Positions 53,156 through 60,314 of a stretch of DNA of 64,000 nt are shown here, one piece after another. Below the pieces are notes generated by a model, which did not search any database, was not told the DNA's origin, and was given only the letters and a program-made list of their open reading frames with translations. A program made the position numbers and the translations under genes. The stretch comes from Bradyrhizobium sp. CCBAU 53340. GTDB lineage: Bacteria; Pseudomonadota; Alphaproteobacteria; Rhizobiales; Xanthobacteraceae. Positions within the stretch are counted from its first letter, which is position 1, and each line of letters opens with the position of its first letter. The DNA lies in the NCBI RefSeq assembly GCF_015291645.1, contig NZ_CP030056.1, positions 186,001 to 250,000 of the forward strand. The letters are read 5' to 3'.

Positions 53156-54427
53156 CTACACGAGAGCGGAGACATCAATTGTGTACATTCGCCTCCGTCT
53201 CTCGTGATAGGAGTCGATGCAAACGCACTTCCCATCGCGGCTCCACCTTGGGTGAAGATCACACCGGTTCTCTTTAGCCAGAGTTGGATCAGTATAAAAG
53301 CTTCCGAGGTCGAGCCGGACTTCATTGTTGGCATCGAAAAGGAAGAGATCACGCAGGTTGGTCTCGGAATGCGGATACGTATCGCTCAAAAGCCAGCGCA
53401 TATTCACAGGTGAATAGGACATGTGTCCGTTCTCTCTTAGGAGGCCGTCGCCAATAGTCTGGACTAAGCCATTGTGCGCGTCTTGGTAAACCTGATAGTT
53501 TATACGTCCGGCGTGAGGTCCCCAGACGACGATGCTGCTATCATCCCGCCATAACGGGTGAGAGATCTGGTATTCGGACTTTTCGTAGTCGTAGGTACCT
53601 ACGGCCTTTGAATCGAACCGCCGAGCCAGCTGCGGCAATGGATGATCAGAGCATTCAAGGAGACGTAAGTTGCTTCCATCCGGATCCATTGTGATCAAGC
53701 GATGCAAGAAGCAGGTCTCGTCTTCAACACGCTCTGTCCATCGGTGAAGGAAGAGCACACGTGTTGATGACGGATTTATCTCAATATGGCTCACCCAATG
53801 AATTGCCTTATCCATGGATGGCTTATGAGCAAGCTCGTAAAGTTGGCGGTAACTGACAACGAGTGTCGAGTCGCCGCTTGCAATGTCGAGGCGCCAAATG
53901 CCATCATCGTCCGGTGCATTATCCAGTGGAAGCCGTCCCGCGAGTGCGCAGTAGCCGATCGTCTCATGCGTTTTGTAGAGACGTCGATAGTCAATGCACA
54001 TCGCGAATTTGCTGTTCGCGGCTACGACGTAAATCGGGATATTGAGATCGCGAGTGCGCCCCGTATCCACGTCGGTAATCCGCGCACCGATGTTGGGATA
54101 CGGGCCACCCGCGTCGTGCGACGTACGAATATTGTAGATTATGTTACGGCCAGGCATGCCGGTGAGCCATTGTAGTTGGCTCCCCATTTGCCAGTTCCAG
54201 GCTTGGGTTCGATCAACCAGCCGAAACTCACGCGCTTCATCAAAATAACCGACATTGCAGCCGCTATTTCTGCCAATGCGGAAGTTAGGTTCATCGACTT
54301 GGTGGCCTAGGATAAGGCGACCCTGCCCGTCCCACGGCGTCTTATTATAGTAACCAAAAAAGAAGTTGTAATCCTGACCACCAAGTCGTGTGATGCTGAC
54401 TCTTTCGTTGATAGTTGAAGGGGACAT
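53156..54427 (-). CDS. Beta-propeller protein of unknown function
   Basis: The 423-residue protein lacks a signal peptide. It is made of repeated strand-rich blocks with W/D-rich turns (PWDGQGRLILGHQ, TRVLFLHRW, SSIVVWGPHAGRINYQVY, LHPRWSRDGKCVCID), as in TolB- or oligogalacturonate-lyase-like propellers. The last block resembles a propeller's N-P-x-W-S-x-D-G repeat. No function is known to me. GAGGAG precedes ATG 54427. It lies between the glutamate dehydrogenase and semialdehyde dehydrogenase genes, so a role in the same pathway is likely but undefined. Confidence 0.75.
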   Translation of the reverse strand: MSPSTINERVSITRLGGQDYNFFFGYYNKTPWDGQGRLILGHQVDEPNFRIGRNSGCNVGYFDEAREFRLVDRTQAWNWQMGSQLQWLTGMPGRNIIYNIRTSHDAGGPYPNIGARITDVDTGRTRDLNIPIYVVAANSKFAMCIDYRRLYKTHETIGYCALAGRLPLDNAPDDDGIWRLDIASGDSTLVVSYRQLYELAHKPSMDKAIHWVSHIEINPSSTRVLFLHRWTERVEDETCFLHRLITMDPDGSNLRLLECSDHPLPQLARRFDSKAVGTYDYEKSEYQISHPLWRDDSSIVVWGPHAGRINYQVYQDAHNGLVQTIGDGLLRENGHMSYSPVNMRWLLSDTYPHSETNLRDLFLFDANNEVRLDLGSFYTDPTLAKENRCDLHPRWSRDGKCVCIDSYHERRRRMYTIDVSALV

Positions 54428-54474
54428 TGCTCCTCACAGAGTCGTCGTGGTCGATTGCCCAAATGGCATGACGC

Positions 54475-55911
54475 CTAGTAGGCCTTATTGGTGATGAATC
54501 TGGTATTGAGATAGCCTTCAGTTGATTCTAGGCCACCCTCGGAACCGTACCCAGACTCTTTGACGCCGCCAAAGGGCGTTTCCGGCAAGGCAAGGCCCAG
54601 GTGGTTGATGCTGAGCATACCGACCTCAAGATTCTCCGCCAGGAACTGAGCGTTCGCCGATGATTCCGTGAAGGCATATCCGGCGAGCCCGAAGGGCAAT
54701 CGGTTAGCCTCTGCAACAGCTTCATTTGGATTGTCAAAGCCGCTAATGAGCGCGATTGGGCAGAATGGCTCATCGTTCATGACTCGCATCGATGGATCGA
54801 CATTCGCAAGTACTGTTGGCTGCCTGAATGTTCCGCGAGTAAATAAGCTCTCGCCGCCGCACATGAGCTTTGCGCCTCGCTGCCTCGCGTCGTCCACAAA
54901 TTGATCGAAGAGTTTCCCTCTGCGTTCGTTCGCGAGGGGGCCCATCTGCGTTGTCGCATCCAGACCGTTGCCAACGACAAGCGATTGTGTCTTTTCAACA
55001 AAAGCTGCGACGAACTCATGATAAACATCGTTGTGTACCATAAACCGCGTCGGCGCGGCGCAGGTTTGACCGGCGTTGCGATACTTGCCTGAAACGAGCA
55101 GCGCCGCGGCTGAGGATATGTCGGCGTCTTTGAAGACAATCGCCGGCCCATGCCCGCCGAGTTCCATCGTCGTCCTCTTCATCTGCTCGCCCGAGAGCGC
55201 AGCTAGATGTTTTCCAACCGGAACAGAGCCGGTGAAGGAGATCTTCCGAATCGCCGGGTGGGCAATCAGGTGCCGCGATATTTCATCGGGAGTGCCGTAT
55301 GCGAGCTGGACAACACCTGTTGGAATGCCAGCATCGACAAGTGACGTGATGATTGCCGCGGCAGATCGTGGCACCTCTTCCGAGGCCTTGACGATCACGG
55401 AGCATCCGGCAGCCAACGCTGGAGCAAGCTTCTTCGCGACTTGGCTCGCGGGGAAATTCCACGGGGTGAACGCAGCAACCGGGCCTACTGGAGCACGTAC
55501 GACATATTGCGCAACGCCTGCTGCACGCGACGGTATCACGCGCCCATAGAGCCGCCTTCCCTCTTCAGCAGCCCATTCGAAGGCATCGGCGCAACTCGCG
55601 ATCTCCGCTCGCGCTTCCAAAAGAGGCTTACCTTGCTCCAAGGTGAGAACATGGGCGATGGACTCTAGTCGATCGCGGAGCAGGCCAGCTGCCTTACGTA
55701 GCGTAACTCCGCGTTCCACCGCGGGCGTTCTCCGCCAAACATGGAACGCCTTCTCGGCGGACGCAGCTGCACGGTCGAGATCGGCCACCGTCGCCTTAGC
55801 GACGTGACCGATCTCCTCGTCAGTTGCTGGATTAAAGATCGGGATCGTTTGCTTCTCAGAGCCGGAGCACCATTCTCCGTCAATAAAGAGGAGCGTATTC
55901 TCATATTTCAT
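54475..55911 (-). CDS. Succinate-semialdehyde-type aldehyde dehydrogenase
   Basis: The 478-residue ALDH has AFTPWNFPASQVAKKLAPAL, the KISFTGSVPVGKHL NAD loop, MELGGHGPAIVFKDAD (catalytic Glu) and NAGQTCAAPTRF (catalytic Cys). The overall pattern is that of GabD. GGGGAA four to five bases before ATG 55911 fixes the start. It would oxidise a semialdehyde, such as succinate semialdehyde from amino-acid catabolism. Confidence 0.9.
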   Translation of the reverse strand: MKYENTLLFIDGEWCSGSEKQTIPIFNPATDEEIGHVAKATVADLDRAAASAEKAFHVWRRTPAVERGVTLRKAAGLLRDRLESIAHVLTLEQGKPLLEARAEIASCADAFEWAAEEGRRLYGRVIPSRAAGVAQYVVRAPVGPVAAFTPWNFPASQVAKKLAPALAAGCSVIVKASEEVPRSAAAIITSLVDAGIPTGVVQLAYGTPDEISRHLIAHPAIRKISFTGSVPVGKHLAALSGEQMKRTTMELGGHGPAIVFKDADISSAAALLVSGKYRNAGQTCAAPTRFMVHNDVYHEFVAAFVEKTQSLVVGNGLDATTQMGPLANERRGKLFDQFVDDARQRGAKLMCGGESLFTRGTFRQPTVLANVDPSMRVMNDEPFCPIALISGFDNPNEAVAEANRLPFGLAGYAFTESSANAQFLAENLEVGMLSINHLGLALPETPFGGVKESGYGSEGGLESTEGYLNTRFITNKAY

Positions 55912-55925
55912 GTGTTCCCCGCAAG

Positions 55926-56420
55926 TCATCCGTTATTAAAGCGTCCATTCAAATAGACCAGCGGAGACGCATCGTGGAGACCGATCTCGATGACATCGCC
56001 AACGATTATGACGTGATCGCCGCCATCAAAGCTGCTGTTCAGGTGACAGATAATATATGAGGCGACGTCCTGGATAATTGGTAATCGATTTAGACCTTCT
56101 CGATAGGAAATCGCCGAAAACTTATCTGTCCCCTTCTTTGCAAACGTCATCGCAATGCGCTCTTGGGATGAGGAGAGCATGTTGATGCAAAACCACCCTG
56201 TCGAAGTGATGGCGGGGAGCGAGTTCGACTTTCTGTCGATGCATATCAGGTATTGCAGGGGGCTGATCGATAGGCTGACGACGGCGCTCATCGTGGTGCC
56301 GAAAAGCGCTCCGTGACTATCGACTGCAGTTACGACGGCGATTCCAGAGGCCCACTTCCGCGACACTTCTCGAAATGTTTCGGGCGTCGCTGTGGCAATG
56401 GCGCGACCTGCATCGATCAT
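55926..56420 (-). CDS. Flavin reductase-family protein
   Basis: The 164-residue protein has the flavin-reductase core: SRKWASGIAVVTAVDSHG, TTMSAVVSLSISPLQYLICI, FCINMLSSSQERIAMTFA and GGDHVIIVGDVIEIG. It supplies reduced flavin to a monooxygenase, possibly one outside the window or the FMO-like gene nearby. AAAGGAGGG before ATG 56420 is a near-perfect Shine-Dalgarno. It is 14 bases upstream of the aldehyde dehydrogenase start, the same operon. Confidence 0.85.
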   Translation of the reverse strand: MIDAGRAIATATPETFREVSRKWASGIAVVTAVDSHGALFGTTMSAVVSLSISPLQYLICIDRKSNSLPAITSTGWFCINMLSSSQERIAMTFAKKGTDKFSAISYREGLNRLPIIQDVASYIICHLNSSFDGGDHVIIVGDVIEIGLHDASPLVYLNGRFNNG

Positions 56421-56874
56421 CTAATGGACCCTCCTTTGAGGTACCAGCGAAAGCATGATAGCGGTGGCGAAGGACGGCCCCGTCCACAGCGAACAAAGAC
56501 GTATCATTGCCATTGGCCTTCATCCAATTGAGATACTGAAGGCATGTATTCGGATCAGGCATAGTTGCACCAAACTCGCATGTTCCGCGCGCGGCGCGCA
56601 GCGCGCTGATTGCCATTGACCGTTGATTATACTCCTACCAACGCCACTCATCCGTGGTCACGGGCGCCTCAAATGCCAGCTGTGTTAGGCAGCCCGGTGG
56701 TCTCCAACGGTCACGATGACCAGGCGACGATGCTTCGGAGTCCCCTACGCAGAATCCGTTCATCCTCGAGCCAAGCCGCTCTCAAACCGCGACGGTAGCC
56801 ATTCACTCCTCAGAAAAAAGGAGCGCCGACCTCTGAGGCTGGCGGCCGAGTTCGGGAGGGACGCACAGAAGGGC
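56421..56874. other. Flank of the IS66 insertion, mostly non-coding
   Basis: About 450 bases. A minus-strand frame (to 56616) that reads into the flavin reductase gene could be the end of an older truncated gene (for example LQYLNWMKANGNDTSLFAVD), but I cannot name it. The right end (56867-56874) is the IS66 target duplication. Confidence 0.4.
56867..56874 (+). repeat. IS66 target-site duplication, left copy
   Basis: AGAAGGGC directly precedes the left terminal inverted repeat and recurs unchanged directly after the right one (60049-60056). Confidence 0.9.
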
Positions 56875-56895
56875 GTAACCGGTATGAGCTCCCAC
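56875..56895 (+). repeat. IS66 left terminal inverted repeat
   Basis: GTAACCGGTATGAGCTCCCA; it matches the right end with two substitutions over the first 19 bases. Confidence 0.85.
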
Positions 56896-56906
56896 GTCTG
56901 CAGTGA

Positions 56907-57533
56907 TCAGCCTGTGCGAGCGTAGCGGGTCGGCATCCAGTACTGACGCATGGCCTCGACGACGTCCGGAATGTCGGCATGGGCGTTGCGCAGGAATTCC
57001 TCGGTCTCGCGGCCTTTCCTTGGTGGTCCAAGCAGTGGACGCCCTTGATCGTCGACGCAATGCAGCAGGATGGGCAGGAGCAAGCCGTGGTGTATGTTGC
57101 TGACGTCGAGCAGTGGGCCCCAGGCTGATAGTCGCAACCGCATGGCGGCATGGAATCCCTGACACCACGGCCGCGCATCAACGTCGCCATTCGGCTTGCG
57201 GCCATGGACCGGTGCGAACCGATGTGGTGCGGTGGAAAGAACATTACTGATGTCGTTGTGGCGCAGCGCGACGGCCGAAATCGCGGCGAACTCCGGCGTG
57301 CCGCCATGGTTGAATGCGTCGGCGTCGATGGCGAGCAGCGGACAGATCCAGTCGAGCGGACTCATCGACACCGGCCCGGCCACGATCGCGGCGACATAGC
57401 CGTCGAGCATGGGAAGACTGGTGGCGACGGGATGCTGCTCGGCACGAGCCTGTAGCCAAGGCTCAAGTTCGTCGAGCGGCATCGCGGCTGCCGCCATCGA
57501 TGATGAAGATGATGAACGGCGGCGGCGGGTCAT
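56907..57533 (-). CDS. UPF0149/YecA-family passenger gene inside IS66
   Basis: This 208-residue protein belongs to the UPF0149 (YgfB/YecA) family. It has the acidic helical PLDELEPWLQARAEQHPVAT, LPMLDGYVAAIVAGPVSMSP, WCQGFHAAMRLRLSAW and ILLHCVDD motifs. It lacks the C-terminal SEC-C zinc motif (no CxC-x8-CH). It lies inside the IS boundaries and overlaps tnpC by 4 bases, so it is a stable passenger of this IS66 type. The effect on transposition or the host is unknown. Confidence 0.85.
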   Translation of the reverse strand: MTRRRRSSSSSSMAAAAMPLDELEPWLQARAEQHPVATSLPMLDGYVAAIVAGPVSMSPLDWICPLLAIDADAFNHGGTPEFAAISAVALRHNDISNVLSTAPHRFAPVHGRKPNGDVDARPWCQGFHAAMRLRLSAWGPLLDVSNIHHGLLLPILLHCVDDQGRPLLGPPRKGRETEEFLRNAHADIPDVVEAMRQYWMPTRYARTG

Positions 57534-59089
57534 GCGGCCACCCGTGCGCTGAGCTCGCGGGTCGCCTTCCAGTTCCAGGGGAGAAGTTCGTGCAGCTGGT
57601 GGCTCTTGGTCTGACCGGAGACGATGCGCTCCAGCACATCGGCCAGATAGGCCTGCGGATCGAGTTCGTGGAGCTTTGCCGTATTGACCAGCGACGCAAG
57701 GATTGCCCAGCTCTCGGCGCCGCCCTCGCTGCCGCTGAACAATGAGTTACGGCGCCCCATCGCAATCGGGCGCATTGAACGCTCGACGGTGTTGCTGTCG
57801 ACCTCGACGCGGCCATCGCGGAGAAATAGCGTCAGTCCGTCCCAGTGATTGAGCGTATAGTTGATGGCCTCCACTAGCTTCGATTGGGAGAACAGGTGGT
57901 CGAGCATCGAGGTCAGTCGCGCCTTCAGCACCTCCATCAGCGGTGCGGACCTGGTGCGGCGGGCGGCAAGCCGCTGTTCGGCGCTCAAGCCACGGATCTC
58001 GGCCTCGATGGCGTAGACCGCTTGCAGGCGCTCGATCACTTCGTGAGCGAACGGCGACTGCATCGTCTTGTACACCTCGACGAATTTGCGTCGGGCATGC
58101 GCGAGACAAAAAGCCAGCTGGATCGCCCCGCCTTGACCGCGGGCAAGCGCTTTGTAGGCGGCATAGCCATCCACCTGCAGAATGCCGGAGAAGCCGGCCA
58201 ATTGCCCGGCGATCTCCTCGGTGCCGCGGCCATCCGCAAACACATAGGCGACCGCCGGCGGCGATGGGCCACCCCATGGGCGATCATCCATCGCATGCGC
58301 CCAGAACTGGCAGATACGAGTGCGATGTCGTCCGGGATCGAGCACCGGCATCGGCGTCTCGTCGCAGAACAGCCGCGGCGAAGCCTGGATCGTCCGCAGC
58401 TGAAGCTCATAAAGACTCTTAAGCCACCATGCCGCACGCTTCACCCAGCCGGCGAGCGTCGCGCGGTCGAGATGAAGGCCCTGACCGGCCAGGATCTGCA
58501 CCTGGCGGTACAGCGGCAGATACCAGGCGAACTTCGAGATCACCACGTGAGCCACGAGTGCCGTCGATGCCATGCCGCTGTCGATCAGACGCGGCAGCAC
58601 CTTCGCCTGCACCACGCCGTCGGTGCAGCCGCGGCAGGCGTATTTGGGACGAATCGTGCGCAGTACCCGCAGGATCGCCGGGATCACGTCCAGTACCTCG
58701 CTCACATCCTCGCCGATCCGGTGCAGAAGGCCCTGGCAGCACGGGCACGCTGTCGTGTCTGGCTCGAGCACCTGCTCGCAGCGAGGCAAATGCTTGGGTA
58801 GCGCGCCGATGTTGCGCCTCGCCTTCTTGCGCGGCTTCCCAGCCGGCTTCGTCGCAGGCAAATCGTCGTTGGCTGGCGCAGGTGATGTGACGCCAGTCGC
58901 GAGATCGTCCAGTTCGAGCGCGAGCTGCTCGGCCACGATCGCCGCCAGCCGCTCTGAGCGCTTGCCGAAGATCATCTCCTTCAGCGTCTGCATCGCCACA
59001 CGTAGCTTCTCGTTCTCGGCGTCAAGCGCGAGCACCATCTCGGCCAGAGCCGCTGCATCGGTCGGAAGAGCTTCGGGACGAATCGCCAT
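57530..59089 (-). CDS. tnpC: IS66 transposase TnpC
   Basis: The 519-residue DDE transposase has the N-terminal leucine-zipper-like LVLALDAENEKLRVAMQTLK and IFGKRSERL, a zinc-finger motif CEQVLEPDTTACPCC, and the catalytic region with LFCDETPMPVLDPG (first Asp), QVDGYAAYKAL (second Asp) and the later VEVDSNTVERSMRPIAMGRR (Glu). The frame continues upstream to 59191 but ATG 59089 matches the family start. Confidence 0.93.
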   Translation of the reverse strand: MAIRPEALPTDAAALAEMVLALDAENEKLRVAMQTLKEMIFGKRSERLAAIVAEQLALELDDLATGVTSPAPANDDLPATKPAGKPRKKARRNIGALPKHLPRCEQVLEPDTTACPCCQGLLHRIGEDVSEVLDVIPAILRVLRTIRPKYACRGCTDGVVQAKVLPRLIDSGMASTALVAHVVISKFAWYLPLYRQVQILAGQGLHLDRATLAGWVKRAAWWLKSLYELQLRTIQASPRLFCDETPMPVLDPGRHRTRICQFWAHAMDDRPWGGPSPPAVAYVFADGRGTEEIAGQLAGFSGILQVDGYAAYKALARGQGGAIQLAFCLAHARRKFVEVYKTMQSPFAHEVIERLQAVYAIEAEIRGLSAEQRLAARRTRSAPLMEVLKARLTSMLDHLFSQSKLVEAINYTLNHWDGLTLFLRDGRVEVDSNTVERSMRPIAMGRRNSLFSGSEGGAESWAILASLVNTAKLHELDPQAYLADVLERIVSGQTKSHQLHELLPWNWKATRELSARVAA

Positions 59090-59139
59090 GATCGAACGAT
59101 ATATCCGCCCATCACAGGCTCCAGCAAAATCTTCGCCTC

Positions 59140-59494
59140 TCAGCCGACAACGGCCGGCTGCTTCACAGGCTTGTGTGAAACACGCGTCCACTCAAGTCCG
59201 TCGAGCAGCATCGCGAGTTGTGTCGCACTCAGATGCACCACGCCGTCGCGGACCGGCGGCCAGGTGAAGTGTCCCTGGTGCAGCCACTTCGTCACCAGCA
59301 CCATGCCGCTACCATCCCATGCCAGAAGCTTCACTCTGTCCGCGCGCTTGCTGCGGAACACGAAGATGTCGCCGCAATACGAGGTTCGCGTGCAACGCTT
59401 CGCTCACCAGCGCCGACAGCGTGTGCACCGACTTGCGAAAGTCGACTGGCTGTGCCGCCAGCACCACCTTGAGGTCAGACCGTAATGCAATCAA
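59140..59494 (-). pseudogene. tnpB: IS66 TnpB, broken by a 1-base frameshift
   Basis: The span 59494 to 59140 is 355 bases, one more than a whole number of codons. The first frame starts MIALRSDLKVVLAAQPVDFR, the TnpB opening. The second gives VFRSKRADRVKLLAWDGSGM, the conserved TnpB core. At the junction (about 59375-59385) the third frame reads YCGDIFVFRSKR, as the family expects, so one extra base shifts ALHAN into nonsense. TnpB is needed for efficient IS66 transposition, so this copy is probably immobile by itself unless the indel is an assembly error. Confidence 0.85.
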
Positions 59495-59964
59495 CGGATG
59501 CCCCGAAGCGCCGATAGCACTGTCGAAAGCGTCGCCAGCTCCACTCCGGGCTCGACCCGGATGCGTGCCCCGCCCAGCTCGATCTCGATCATTCCGCCAA
59601 GCTTGCCTGGAGCCGATGCCATCTGCGGCGGCACCTTATGCGCGCACGCTAACCGGTCCGACTCGTCTGCCGTCGCCGGACCGCTCTCGGAAGCGATCCG
59701 GACCGGCACGAAGCCTGGCGCCTGAAAGCTCACTGCCGTCGCGAACTTGCGCCGCCACACCGTCAGCAACCCACGGACAACGCCATGGCGCCGAGCGACC
59801 TCGGAAATATTGGCCCCTTCCTCGAAGCTCTCGGCCACGATCCGAGCCTTCTCTTCAGCCGTCCAGCGCCGTCGTCGACGCTGCCCTGTGATCACCTCGA
59901 TCCGACGATAGGAGCCGCTTTCCTGCCTGGCATCAAGCCTGGCTTCATGCATGGCATCTGCCAT
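59491..59964 (-). CDS. tnpA: IS66 TnpA (OrfA-type)
   Basis: This 157-residue protein has a basic N-terminal DNA-binding helix-turn-helix (RRRWTAEEKARIVAESFEEG, ISEVARRHGV, LLTVWRRKF). Its C-terminal part, IEIELGGARIRVEPGVELAT, is typical of IS66 TnpA. It overlaps tnpB by 4 bases and is the first gene of the element. The frame is intact. Confidence 0.9.
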   Translation of the reverse strand: MADAMHEARLDARQESGSYRRIEVITGQRRRRRWTAEEKARIVAESFEEGANISEVARRHGVVRGLLTVWRRKFATAVSFQAPGFVPVRIASESGPATADESDRLACAHKVPPQMASAPGKLGGMIEIELGGARIRVEPGVELATLSTVLSALRGIR

Positions 59965-60026
59965 AGCCCACCTCCAAAAAACAGTTCATGCCAGGCTGTA
60001 TCGCAGCTCATTCGCGCGATGCCCAG

Positions 60027-60048
60027 GTGGGGGGCTCATGCCGGTTAC
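60027..60048 (-). repeat. IS66 right terminal inverted repeat
   Basis: Read inward from 60048 it begins GTAACCGGCATGAGCCCCCC, matching the left end. Confidence 0.85.
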
Positions 60049-60056
60049 AGAAGGGC
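60049..60056 (+). repeat. IS66 target-site duplication, right copy
   Basis: AGAAGGGC, identical to 56867-56874. Confidence 0.9.
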
Positions 60057-60058
60057 AA

Positions 60059-60079
60059 CGGTAGAAAACCGTTCTACCG
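60059..60079 (+). other. 8-bp perfect hairpin at the IS66 insertion site
   Basis: CGGTAGAA at 60059-60066 pairs with TTCTACCG at 60072-60079 across a 5-base loop. There is no T-run after it on either strand. It may be part of an older element or a site attractive for IS66 insertion; no gene lies in 60049-60314. Confidence 0.5.
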
Positions 60080-60314
60080 CACAACACCGCCGATCGATCG
60101 GCGGATCGTGCTCGACACCTCCTGGCTCGCGCGTTGCCGCCCGGTGGTGTCGCTAGAGCATGCATACGAACGCGACTGAGGGGGCGAGTATGATCGTTTC
60201 CATCCGAGAGCTTGCCTCGCGCCTTGGTTGACTTCGAGATCCGAAGGCCTCCCGGCATGACATCCTGCGGCGCCACGCGACTGCCGTGACGTGACAGGCC
60301 TGCATATTAGAGCC

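Larger units (their letters stand above)
56875..60048 (-). mobile_element. Complete IS66-family element (3174 bp) with TSD
   Basis: The ends are imperfect inverted repeats: GTAACCGGTATGAGCTCCCA at 56875 and GTAACCGGCATGAGCCCCCC read inward from 60048. They are flanked by perfect 8-bp duplications (AGAAGGGC), the standard IS66 size. Inside, on the minus strand, lie tnpA, tnpB (frameshifted), tnpC and a UPF0149/YecA-like passenger gene. The intact boundaries and duplication indicate a comparatively recent insertion into non-coding DNA between the flavin reductase and hydantoinase genes. Confidence 0.95.

Noticed and set aside
57884..58801. 305-residue plus-strand frame
   Set aside because: Antisense to IS66 tnpC.
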